Made by a program: the position numbers and the translations under genes
NCBI GenBank assembly: GCA_011391115.1
Contig: JAABRC010000096.1
Coordinates: 1 to 7,228, forward strand
Direction of reading: 5' to 3'
Source of the DNA: Candidatus Egaibacter danicus
Lineage (GTDB): Bacteria; Pseudomonadota; Gammaproteobacteria; Burkholderiales; Burkholderiaceae
Length of the DNA stretch: 7,228 nt
Part shown: positions 1 to 5,605 of the stretch, in pieces
How the letters are laid out: every line of letters starts with the position of its first letter
How positions within the stretch are numbered: position 1 is the stretch's first letter
Notes under the pieces: generated by a model
Seen by the model: the letters and a program-made list of their open reading frames with translations, nothing else
Told to the model about the DNA's origin: nothing
The model's database searches: none

Positions 1-462
1 ATTGACGAACTTCGGCGCCTGGGCGTGCAGGTGCTGATGAATGAGCATGTGGTGCTGAACCATGGTGACCCGAAGCGGGAGGCCAGCACAGCCATGCTGG
101 TTGTGGCGGGGGTGAGTGATTACTCAGCACACCATTTTGATGAAACCCACCGCAGCGACGCCAAGGCCGCCATGGATGGTGCGCCGGAGCATGCGGGGTT
201 TCGGCTGCTGTTGGCGCACCAGCCGCGCAGTGCGGCGGGCGCAGCGCAGGCAGGGTTTGATTTGCAGCTGTCAGGCCACACGCATGGCGGGCAATTCTGG
301 CCGTGGAACCACTTTGTGCGGTTTCAGCAGCCGTTCACCGCCGGGCTGCACAAGCTGCAGGACCTGTGGGTTTACACCAGCCGGGGCACGGGTTATTGGG
401 GACCGCCCAAGCGCTTTGGTGCGCCATCGGAGATCACGCACCTGCGGCTGGTGGCGGCCTGA
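1..462 (+). CDS. Metallophosphoesterase, YkuE-like, C-terminal part (5' end outside window)
   Basis: The reading frame is open from base 1 and ends with TGA at 460-462, giving 153 visible residues. The start lies upstream of the window, and the first Met codon at 25 is internal. Two calcineurin-type motifs are visible: LLLAHQP, the His-bearing strand near the middle, and LSGHTHGGQFWP, the GHTHGGQ metal-binding motif. The tail TSRGTGYWGPPKRFGAPSEI is typical of the YkuE/YaeI group of membrane-associated metallophosphoesterases. Members use a dinuclear metal centre to hydrolyse phosphoesters, and some act on lipid-linked substrates such as UDP-diacylglucosamine. The substrate here cannot be told from this fragment. 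The N-terminal metal ligands and any membrane anchor are not visible. The gene ends in the string GCCTGAGGC, which recurs at two other gene ends in the window. Confidence 0.93.
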   Translation: MDELRRLGVQVLMNEHVVLNHGDPKREASTAMLVVAGVSDYSAHHFDETHRSDAKAAMDGAPEHAGFRLLLAHQPRSAAGAAQAGFDLQLSGHTHGGQFWPWNHFVRFQQPFTAGLHKLQDLWVYTSRGTGYWGPPKRFGAPSEITHLRLVAA

Positions 463-548
463 GGCGGCAATTCCACAACACTTAAGGGATGAAATGCAGG
501 CCTGGCGCAGGCTTGCTGTTGCCAAAAGGCCACTTGAACGATGCGCGA

Positions 549-557
549 TGATATAAC
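549..557 (+). promoter_or_regulatory. Possible extended -10 promoter element
   Basis: The gap at 463-598 holds TGATATAAC, which matches the extended -10 pattern TGn-TATAAT closely. No convincing -35 hexamer lies 16-18 bases upstream, as expected for extended -10 promoters. It would start transcription near 564, ahead of the small gene at 599 and perhaps of the diguanylate cyclase at 1010. The rest of the gap shows only short GC hairpins (such as 500-512) without a T tract. This is a call by eye. Confidence 0.3.
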
Positions 558-598
558 CGTGGGATTCTAAAAATACGGCTGATTCCGTTTCCCACGCC

Positions 599-976
599 AT
601 GGATTGTCTCCCGCACATTCACGTTGCTGCCATTCACGACAGCGCAGGTTTTCAGTCAGCAACTCCCGGTATCGGGGTGTTTTGTACCCGGGAGAAAGAA
701 AACTCCTCCGCCATCATGGGGGCGGGCATTCTGGAGAACAGCCTGGGCAGGACCAGCGTTTACGGCATGTACGGCTGGCGGCCGCTGTCGGTAGGCCCCG
801 TGAAGCTGGGAGCTTTTGGCGGGGTCATTACCGGCTACAAGAAATCAGCAGACGTGTTTGTGGGCGTGAGCGCATCCGTGCCATTCAGTTGGGGTGAGGT
901 GCATTTGCTGTTGCTCCCCAATGTGCCCAGCATTTCACCAACCACGCTCGGACTGTCGTTTACAGTTCGGTTCTAA
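599..976 (+). CDS. Small predicted outer-membrane beta-barrel-like protein, apparently without signal peptide
   Basis: This is a 125-residue ORF of unknown function. From about residue 8 it resembles a family of small secreted or phage-associated beta-barrel-like proteins: HVAAIHDSAGFQSATPGIGV, then a Tyr/Trp/Gly-rich stretch around YGMYGWRPLSVGPVKLG, then VITGYKK. It ends in alternating hydrophobic strands with a terminal Phe (GLSFTVRF), as in outer-membrane barrels. Relatives as I recall them start with a signal peptide, which is absent here. The in-frame codons upstream, back to a TAA at 554-556, encode nothing hydrophobic. No Shine-Dalgarno sequence precedes ATG 599 and no better in-frame start exists. 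The gene could be a remnant that lost its 5' end or a protein translated without export. It ends 33 bases before the diguanylate cyclase and may share its transcript. Family assignment rests on memory of related sequences. Confidence 0.55.
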   Translation: MDCLPHIHVAAIHDSAGFQSATPGIGVFCTREKENSSAIMGAGILENSLGRTSVYGMYGWRPLSVGPVKLGAFGGVITGYKKSADVFVGVSASVPFSWGEVHLLLLPNVPSISPTTLGLSFTVRF

Positions 977-983
977 ACGGCCG

Positions 984-1005
984 ATATGTCGTGAGTCGGA
1001 CATAT
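984..1005. promoter_or_regulatory. Perfect 7-bp dyad before the diguanylate cyclase start
   Basis: ATATGTC (984-990) and GACATAT (999-1005) are exact inverted repeats separated by 8 bases. The right arm ends 4 bases before the ATG at 1010. The only Shine-Dalgarno-like bases near that ATG (GGA, 998-1000) lie at the base of the right arm. As DNA this could be an operator. As RNA it could be a hairpin limiting ribosome access. There is no T run after it, so it is unlikely to be an intrinsic terminator of the gene before it. Function is inferred only from position. Confidence 0.45.
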
Positions 1006-1009
1006 ACGC

Positions 1010-2566
1010 ATGACAGACTCCAAAGCCCCAGCCAAGAAACCATTCGAGATTGCCCGTGAAGCGCTGATGCAGCTCACGGCGCGCAAGCTGGTACCGACGC
1101 CGCTCAACTACCAGGCGGTCTACAACGAGATTGCCGGCATTCCCAATGTGCAGCCATTTCCGGAAGAGCCTTTGCGCCAGCTGGCTGCGGAGCTGCCGGC
1201 CAGAAACCCGGGTCAGGAGAAACAGCTGGCCCTGCTGGATTCGGCCATTGGCCGGCGTTCATGGGCGGGCGTGCAAAACGCGATGGTGGCCTACGTGGGT
1301 TTTGGCATGCCCAGCCCATCCTCCATGCCGGCGCCACTGTCGGCATCGGGTCCGCCGACGCCAGTAGCGCCCGCTCTCACAGCAGATTTTCTGGAGCAGA
1401 TTGCCCGGCTGATTGAGCATATGCAGCCCGCGCTGGGAACGGACGATGCACGGTTTGCCGAGCAGACCCAGGCCGTGGTGAAGGCGTTGCGCCGGACCGA
1501 TGCCGACCTGACGGAAACCAAGATGCTGCTGGCCAACTACAGCCACCGCGTGTCGTTCACGGCGGAAGACCAGGCCGAGATCAAGGCCAACCTGTTGCGG
1601 CTGCTGCACCTGATTTTTCAGAACATTGGCGAGCTGAGTCTGGATGACCGCTGGCTGAAGGGCCAGATTGACGGGCTGATGGTGGCGTCAACGCCGCCGC
1701 TCTCCCTGCGCCGGCTGGACGATCTGGAGGGTCGTCTGAAAGATGTGATCTTCAAGCAGACCGAAGCCAAGGGCCGCGCGCTGGAGGCACAGGAAGAAAT
1801 GCGCCAGATGTTGCTGACGTTCATCGAACGTTTGTCGCAGATGTCGGACTCGACCAGTGTGTTCCAGTCCAAGCTGGAAGAAAACGCGCGCCTGATCGAG
1901 CAGGCCAAAACGCTGGCCGAGATTGCACCCGTGCTGAAAGAAGTGGTGGGCGCAACCCGTGGCATGGCGCGCGACAGCCTGAGCACGCGCGACGAGCTGC
2001 GCAGCATGCGCGAGAAAACCCTGAACACCGACGCCGAGATCGCCAAGCTGCACCAGGAGCTGGACCGGGTGAGCACGCTGGCGCGTCATGACACGCTCAC
2101 TGGTGCGCTGAACCGCAAGGGGCTGGATGAGGCGGTGAAACGCGAGGTGTCCAGCTTCCGGCGCAAGGAAACACCGCTGAGTGTGGGCCTGCTGGACATT
2201 GACAATTTCAAGCAGCTCAACGACCGGCTGGGACATGCCACGGGTGACGTGGCGCTGGCGCATTTGTCCAAGGTGGCACGTGAGTGCATGCGCCCGCAGG
2301 ATACGCTGGCGCGTTATGGCGGTGAAGAATTCGTGATTCTGTTCCCGGACACGCCGCTGGACCGGGCCATGGATGCCATGACACGTTTGCAGCGCGAGTT
2401 GACGACGCGGTTCTTTCTGGCAGGGACCGAGAAGATCCTGATCACGTTCAGTGCCGGTGTGGCGCAGCTGGCGCCTGACGAGTCTGGCGAAGACGCCATC
2501 AAGCGGGCCGACCAGGCCATGTATCTGGCCAAGCGGGCGGGCAAGAACCGCGTGCTGGGGGCCTGA
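1010..2566 (+). CDS. Soluble GGDEF diguanylate cyclase with long helical N-terminal region
   Basis: This 518-residue protein should make cyclic di-GMP from two GTP. The GGDEF domain covers about 355-518. It shows DTLT at 361-364, metal ligand D396 in LLDIDNF, guanine-binding N404 and D413, the active-site GGEEF at 437-441, and the closing motif ADQAMYLAKRAGKNRV. The product-inhibition I-site RPQD (428-431) lies exactly five residues before GGEEF, so allosteric feedback is expected. No membrane segments are visible. Residues 1-98 are mostly helical with no recognised sensor fold, 100-122 form a Pro/Ser/Ala-rich linker, and about 125-355 are helical with heptad-like, coiled-coil character suited to dimerisation. 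ATG 1010 is the first start in frame with the homologous region and has a poor ribosome binding site within the dyad at 984-1005. The NnrU-family gene follows after 7 bases. The input signal cannot be told. Confidence 0.97.
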   Translation: MTDSKAPAKKPFEIAREALMQLTARKLVPTPLNYQAVYNEIAGIPNVQPFPEEPLRQLAAELPARNPGQEKQLALLDSAIGRRSWAGVQNAMVAYVGFGMPSPSSMPAPLSASGPPTPVAPALTADFLEQIARLIEHMQPALGTDDARFAEQTQAVVKALRRTDADLTETKMLLANYSHRVSFTAEDQAEIKANLLRLLHLIFQNIGELSLDDRWLKGQIDGLMVASTPPLSLRRLDDLEGRLKDVIFKQTEAKGRALEAQEEMRQMLLTFIERLSQMSDSTSVFQSKLEENARLIEQAKTLAEIAPVLKEVVGATRGMARDSLSTRDELRSMREKTLNTDAEIAKLHQELDRVSTLARHDTLTGALNRKGLDEAVKREVSSFRRKETPLSVGLLDIDNFKQLNDRLGHATGDVALAHLSKVARECMRPQDTLARYGGEEFVILFPDTPLDRAMDAMTRLQRELTTRFFLAGTEKILITFSAGVAQLAPDESGEDAIKRADQAMYLAKRAGKNRVLGA

Positions 2567-2573
2567 GGCGGCC

Positions 2574-3152
2574 ATGACGTATCTGATTCTGGGGCTGATC
2601 ATTTTTCTGGGTGTGCACTCGGTGCGCATCGTGGCGGATGGCTGGCGTACACGAATGCTGGCACAGGTGGGGGAGCGCGTCTGGAAGGGCGTTTACTCGC
2701 TGCTGTCGCTGCTGGGGTTTGGCCTGATCATCTGGGGCTTTGGTGTTGCGCGTGAAACGCCGGTGATGCTGTGGATGCCACCGGTTGGCATGCGCCATGC
2801 GGCTTCACTGCTGACGCTGGTGGCGTTTGTGCTGCTGGCTGCAACCTATGTGCCGGGCAATGCGATCAAGGCGCGTTTTCACCACCCCATGGTGCTGGGC
2901 GTCAAGACCTGGGCGCTGGCGCACTTGCTGGCCAATGGCAGCGTGGCGCATGCGGTGCTGTTCGGCTCATTTCTGGTCTGGGGCGCGCTGGATTTCATGG
3001 CGGCCCGCCGGCGTGACCGTGCGCAGGGTACGCAATACCCGGCTGGTGATGTGGCGAGTACCGTTACCGCTGTACTGGCAGGGGCTGTTGCCTGGGGCGT
3101 GTTTGCGTTTGTGTTGCACGGCCTGCTGATCGGGATACGGCCCGTCGCCTGA
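2574..3152 (+). CDS. NnrU family integral membrane protein
   Basis: This 192-residue, strongly hydrophobic protein has about five membrane segments, near residues 3-14, 40-58, 76-94, 118-140 and 165-188. The N-terminal LGVHSVRIVADGWR and the central HHPMVLGVKTW...AHLLANG (about residues 103-122) match the NnrU family. NnrU was named for a gene needed for nitrite and nitric oxide reductase activity in denitrifiers, but the family is wide and most members have no proven role. No denitrification genes are visible here. The ORF is open further upstream to 2451, inside the diguanylate cyclase gene. ATG 2574 is chosen because GAGG (2565-2568) lies five bases before it, overlapping the previous stop codon, and the protein then begins with the family's usual N-terminus. 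That arrangement suggests translation coupled to the cyclase. Confidence 0.9.
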   Translation: MTYLILGLIIFLGVHSVRIVADGWRTRMLAQVGERVWKGVYSLLSLLGFGLIIWGFGVARETPVMLWMPPVGMRHAASLLTLVAFVLLAATYVPGNAIKARFHHPMVLGVKTWALAHLLANGSVAHAVLFGSFLVWGALDFMAARRRDRAQGTQYPAGDVASTVTAVLAGAVAWGVFAFVLHGLLIGIRPVA

Positions 3153-3158
3153 GGCCGT

Positions 3159-3192
3159 GATTCTGCGGGCTCTCTTCTAGGGAGTCAGAATC
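3159..3192. terminator. Hairpin across the convergent NnrU / DUF2788 junction
   Basis: GATTCTG (3159-3165) pairs exactly with CAGAATC (3186-3192). An inner stem, 3170-3175 with 3179-3184 (one G-T pair), extends it after a small bulge, leaving a three-base loop. The structure starts 7 bases after the plus-strand stop and includes the minus-strand stop at 3177-3179. No T tract follows on either strand, so this is not a standard intrinsic terminator. It may protect 3' ends or slow converging polymerases. Confidence 0.35.
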
Positions 3193-3386
3193 CACTGGAT
3201 GATGAACTTGGCGGCAAAGCCCACCATGCCGAACGCCAGACCCAGAAACAGCACAAAGGTGCCGAATTTGCCGGCCTTGGATTCCCAGGCCAGGTGTCCG
3301 ATGATGAACAGCATGTAGAGCATGAAGGCGCCCACGCCGAAGGAAAGGCCAAAGCCGGCGATCTGCTCTTCAGAAAAACCAAACAT
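3177..3386 (-). CDS. DUF2788 family small membrane protein
   Basis: This 69-residue protein has two hydrophobic helices (about 12-32 and 42-66). Between them is the conserved polar stretch AWESKAGKFGTFVLFLGLAF, which identifies the DUF2788 family, known from beta- and gammaproteobacteria and without known function. Length and topology fit the family. The start ATG (3386-3384) overlaps the TGA of the upstream DUF2189 gene by one base (TGATG on the minus strand), so it is probably translated by ribosomes finishing that gene. It probably sits in the inner membrane. The two hydrophobic membrane proteins may work together, but nothing in the sequence says how. Confidence 0.88.
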   Translation of the reverse strand: MFGFSEEQIAGFGLSFGVGAFMLYMLFIIGHLAWESKAGKFGTFVLFLGLAFGMVGFAAKFIIQWILTP

Positions 3387-4282
3387 CAGTGGCCACCCGT
3401 CTCACTGGCAGGTGCGGCATTTGCTTCGGTTTCACGCAGGGGTACGCCGGAGACGTCCACCAGATCGCGGTAGGCATGCCAGCTGGCATGTCCGAGCATG
3501 GGGATGACGGCGATCAGCCCCAGCAGCAGCGAACCCAGCCCCAGCAGTGTGAAAAGCATGATCAGGCCGGACCACACCGCCATGGTCACGGGGTTGGCCA
3601 GCACGGCCTGCCAGCTGGTCAGTACGGCCTGCAACAGTGTGACCCGCCGGTCCAGCAGCAGCGGCATGGCCACGACGCTGGAGGCAAACATGGGGGCCGC
3701 CATCAGGCCACCCATCGCCAGCCAGAGTTCGAACAGCCAGCCATGGCGGGCCAGCACCACGTGCTGAACGAAGTCCAGCGGGGTATGAATGGGCGCGGGA
3801 GCCAGCAGTGTGATAAGGGCCGCCGACGTGAGCACCCAGCCAGTGGCCGCCAGCGCCAGCAGCGCGCCAAACTGCACCATGCACCAATAGTCATTGCCCC
3901 ATTTGTTGAAGTGGCTGCCCTGCCAGTTCAGCCAGGTTTTGAGTACGACGCGGTAGTCGGCTTTTTCACCCCGCTCCAGCGCGCGGCTCAGGGCATACAG
4001 ACTGGTTGCCAACACCGGTGCCACCACCAGAAAGCCGGACAGCGCGCCAGACAGCAGCCAGAAGCGGTTGTGCGCCACAGCGACGATGGCCGCACCAAAA
4101 AACGCCAGCGCCAGGCCGTGGGCAAAACTGACCCAGCCTGCGCGGGCCATGTCGCGCCAGGCAAGCACCAGCCAGACGAAGGGCTGTTGGGGGCTGATGG
4201 AGCGTACGACCGGCAGGGCTGAAGGGGCTGATGGCACGGGAGGGACTGTTGTGGTGGCGAAAGCCAAAGTGTACCTGCGCAT
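3386..4282 (-). CDS. DUF2189 family integral membrane protein
   Basis: This 298-residue protein (from the chosen start) belongs to the DUF2189 group of predicted inner-membrane proteins of unknown function. A Pro/Ala/Ser-rich cytoplasmic N-terminus (to about residue 35) is followed by WLALGWRD-like sequence at 37-44 (here WLVLAWRD), then hydrophobic segments near 52-70, 75-98, 137-160, 185-208 and 235-262. The RALERGE motif at 100-106 lies between segments two and three. The frame is also open from a GTG at 4300, adding six residues. I prefer ATG 4282 because homologous sequence begins well after either, but neither start has a clear ribosome binding site. The gene is divergent from the glutaredoxin-like gene, with only 32 bases between starts, and overlaps the DUF2788 gene by one base at its 3' end. 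Confidence 0.88.
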   Translation of the reverse strand: MRRYTLAFATTTVPPVPSAPSALPVVRSISPQQPFVWLVLAWRDMARAGWVSFAHGLALAFFGAAIVAVAHNRFWLLSGALSGFLVVAPVLATSLYALSRALERGEKADYRVVLKTWLNWQGSHFNKWGNDYWCMVQFGALLALAATGWVLTSAALITLLAPAPIHTPLDFVQHVVLARHGWLFELWLAMGGLMAAPMFASSVVAMPLLLDRRVTLLQAVLTSWQAVLANPVTMAVWSGLIMLFTLLGLGSLLLGLIAVIPMLGHASWHAYRDLVDVSGVPLRETEANAAPASETGGH

Positions 4283-4285
4283 AAT
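4280..4285 (+). promoter_or_regulatory. Candidate -10 box for the glutaredoxin-like gene, overlapping the divergent start codon
   Basis: CATAAT differs from the consensus TATAAT at one base. It would start transcription near 4292, giving a leader of about 23 bases before ATG 4315, which contains a weak GAAAGAAG ribosome site. No good -35 hexamer is seen at 16-18 bases. Read on the other strand, the same bases include the preferred ATG of the DUF2189 gene, so expression of the two genes could interfere. Confidence 0.3.
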
Positions 4286-4314
4286 GCGGGCTTTGCACAC
4301 CGAAAGAAGTTACC

Positions 4315-4680
4315 ATGCCACGCCCCATTCTGGATGAATCCCGTATTCACGCTGCGATTCGCAACAAGGTCGCCTCGCATCATCAGGACATCGTGAACGA
4401 GGTGCAGGCAGCAGTTGCCGCCAACCCGGTCGTGGTGGTGGGCATGAGCCAGAACCCGATGCCGCGTAAGGCGCGCCGTCTGCTGGATGCGGCCAATGTG
4501 CCCTACCGTTATCTGGAATACGGTAGTTATCTCAACAACTGGCGCAAACGCAACGCACTGAAAATGTGGACCGGCTGGCCCACATTTCCCATGATTTTTG
4601 TCAAAGGCACGCTGGTGGGCGGTGCCGTTGATCTGGAAAAACTGATTGCCAGCGGAGAGCTGGCAACCCTGCTGACCTAG
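4315..4680 (+). CDS. Glutaredoxin-fold protein lacking all cysteines
   Basis: This 121-residue protein has the layout of a monothiol-type glutaredoxin. An N-terminal helix (about 9-36) leads into strand VVVVGMS (39-45), the active-site loop, helix RKARRLLDAA (51-60), strand YRYLEY, then GWPTFPMIFVKGTLVGGAVDLEKL (87-110). That last stretch holds the TFP cis-proline site and the GG-x2-D region that bind glutathione in true glutaredoxins. Where glutaredoxins have CPYC or CGFS, this protein reads NPMP (47-50), and there is no cysteine anywhere in the chain. It therefore cannot do thiol-disulfide exchange by the usual mechanism. It may have kept the fold for binding glutathione, a partner or a metal cluster in some other way. 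Annotation tools will probably call it glutaredoxin. It converges on the Spy-like gene with one base between stop codons. Confidence 0.87.
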   Translation: MPRPILDESRIHAAIRNKVASHHQDIVNEVQAAVAANPVVVVGMSQNPMPRKARRLLDAANVPYRYLEYGSYLNNWRKRNALKMWTGWPTFPMIFVKGTLVGGAVDLEKLIASGELATLLT

Positions 4681-4689
4681 TTCAGCTCT
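4656..4689. terminator. Hairpin across the convergent glutaredoxin-like / Spy-like junction
   Basis: AGAGCTG (4656-4662) and CAGCTCT (4683-4689) are exact inverted repeats around a 20-base loop that contains the stop codon of the plus-strand gene; the right arm overlaps the stop of the minus-strand gene. A competing pairing, GGCAA (4662-4666) with TTGCC (4689-4693), is also possible. There is no T tract on either side. Any role in ending or protecting the two transcripts is inferred. Confidence 0.3.
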
Positions 4690-5176
4690 TGCCCATCATC
4701 GGGCCATGACCCATCATGCCGCCGCCGTGGCGTCCGCCACGCTGGCCGCCATGGTTCATATGCTCGGCGTCAAACACCTTCTTTTGCTCTGCGTTCAGCG
4801 CGGCGTAGAAGGCCTTGGTGGCGTCGGCACGTTTGTTCATCTCGACATCCCGTGTGGCACGCATGGTCTTCATGAAGTCGATACGTTCGGGCGTGGTCAT
4901 TTTCTCAATGGCAGCACGGTCGGGATGTGCAGCCGCCTGGGCGGCGGGCGGTTTCATGGCACCGGTATAAGCGGTCCATGCGCCTTCCTGAGCAGGCGTG
5001 AGCTTGAGCTTGGCCTTGAGGTCATCCTGGCGCTTGACCATCATTTGCTGCATCTTGGCCGGGTCACCCTGGCCGTGACGCATGCCACCCTCATGGCCCA
5101 TGCCCTGTGCAACAGCGGTGAAGCCCACTGTGGCGAGCAAGCCGGCGATCAACAGGGGTTTGAATACGGATTTCAT
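4682..5176 (-). CDS. Spy/CpxP-like periplasmic LTxxQ protein with His/Met-rich tail
   Basis: This 164-residue protein has a clear Sec signal peptide (positive MKSVFK, hydrophobic core 8-22, cleavage expected after A21-V-A23). The mature chain is helical and carries the family's two LTxxQ-type motifs, LTPAQ at 59-63 and the weaker LNAEQ at 127-131. Spy and CpxP are cradle-shaped periplasmic chaperones or stress sensors. Members in this group are often linked to envelope stress or metals. The N-terminus of the mature part (GMGHEGGMRHG) and the tail from H139 to M161 are rich in His, Met and Gly, which suggests binding of copper or a similar metal; that is inferred. The start is supported by AAGGAAG five bases upstream (5182-5188). 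About 180 bases separate it from the DUF2892 gene, so it has its own promoter, but I could not pick a convincing one. Confidence 0.9.
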   Translation of the reverse strand: MKSVFKPLLIAGLLATVGFTAVAQGMGHEGGMRHGQGDPAKMQQMMVKRQDDLKAKLKLTPAQEGAWTAYTGAMKPPAAQAAAHPDRAAIEKMTTPERIDFMKTMRATRDVEMNKRADATKAFYAALNAEQKKVFDAEHMNHGGQRGGRHGGGMMGHGPMMGKS

Positions 5177-5310
5177 ATACGCTTCCTTTTTCAGTTAAGA
5201 AGCCTGAGAGCGCAAATGCGTTATCAGGTTGAAAAGAAGTTTGCGCGCCCCGTGTATCTGCCAGATGGCTGTTCGATAAGAGTTTGTAAAGTTTTGATGC
5301 CGGGCCGTCC

Positions 5311-5338
5311 CAAAGCAAAACGGCCCCACAGGGGGCCG
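5311..5338 (-). terminator. Intrinsic terminator of the DUF2892 gene
   Basis: Read on the minus strand, CGGCCCC, a four-base loop CTGT, and GGGGCCG form a perfect 7-bp GC stem followed at once by TTTTGCTTT. It lies about 20 bases after the stop of the DUF2892 gene and closes the minus-strand GT51 - Crp/Fnr - DUF2892 series. It also insulates the Spy-like gene downstream. Confidence 0.92.
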
Positions 5339-5358
5339 CGAAGCGTGGGGGTAATTGT

Positions 5359-5556
5359 TCAGGTCTTGCTTTTCATGGGACAGGTGTTCATGCCCAGCAT
5401 CGTATAGGCCGGGCACCAGCCGATCAGGCCCGTTGCCAGTGGTACGACGCCGATATAGCCCCACATGCCGACGGTGCCCGTATAAGCCAGGCCGATCAGA
5501 ACAAGACCGGCGACGATGCGTACGATGCGGTCAATTCCGCCTTCATTGATTTTCAT
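5359..5556 (-). CDS. DUF2892 (YgaP-like) small membrane protein
   Basis: This 65-residue protein matches the transmembrane domain of E. coli YgaP and the many stand-alone DUF2892 proteins: amphipathic start MKINEGGIDRIVRIVAG, two membrane helices (about 11-27 and 30-47), then WCPAYTMLGMNTCP. The paired Cys-Pro motifs (C48, C59) near the membrane edge are conserved in the family. In YgaP this domain is fused to a rhodanese domain and linked to sulfur and cyanide metabolism; no rhodanese is encoded here. The start is firm, with AAGGAG (5563-5568) six bases upstream. An exact CRP-type site lies 62-77 bases before the start codon, so control by the adjacent Crp/Fnr regulator is likely. Confidence 0.92.
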   Translation of the reverse strand: MKINEGGIDRIVRIVAGLVLIGLAYTGTVGMWGYIGVVPLATGLIGWCPAYTMLGMNTCPMKSKT

Positions 5557-5605
5557 GGTTAGCTCCTTGGAAAAAGTGGTTGATGGCGCAATTGGATACC
5601 CGTAA

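Noticed and set aside
500..530. Small GC hairpins after the metallophosphoesterase gene as terminator
   Set aside because: Stems are only 3-5 bp and there is no T tract.
2451..2573. Upstream extension of the NnrU-family gene
   Set aside because: These codons overlap the end of the GGDEF domain and give Arg/Trp-rich sequence; the ATG at 2574 has a ribosome site and the family N-terminus.
1688..2629. 313-codon minus-strand ORF opposite the diguanylate cyclase
   Set aside because: It is an antisense shadow; all GGDEF residues are encoded on the plus strand and this frame shows no recognisable domain.
3389..4222. 277-codon plus-strand ORF opposite the DUF2189 gene
   Set aside because: Composition is Gln/His/Gly-rich with no domain pattern; the opposite strand encodes a coherent membrane protein with a recognised family motif.
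5091..5318. 75-codon minus-strand ORF between the DUF2892 and Spy-like genes
   Set aside because: It overlaps the Spy-like signal peptide in another frame, starts close to the terminator and has no recognisable features.
4706..5407. 233-codon plus-strand ORF opposite the Spy-like gene
   Set aside because: It runs through the Spy-like gene, the intergenic gap and the intrinsic terminator, and has no family resemblance.
5579..5592. FNR-like box starting TTGAT near the DUF2892 gene
   Set aside because: Only the left half-site matches; the right half does not give ATCAA at the required spacing.
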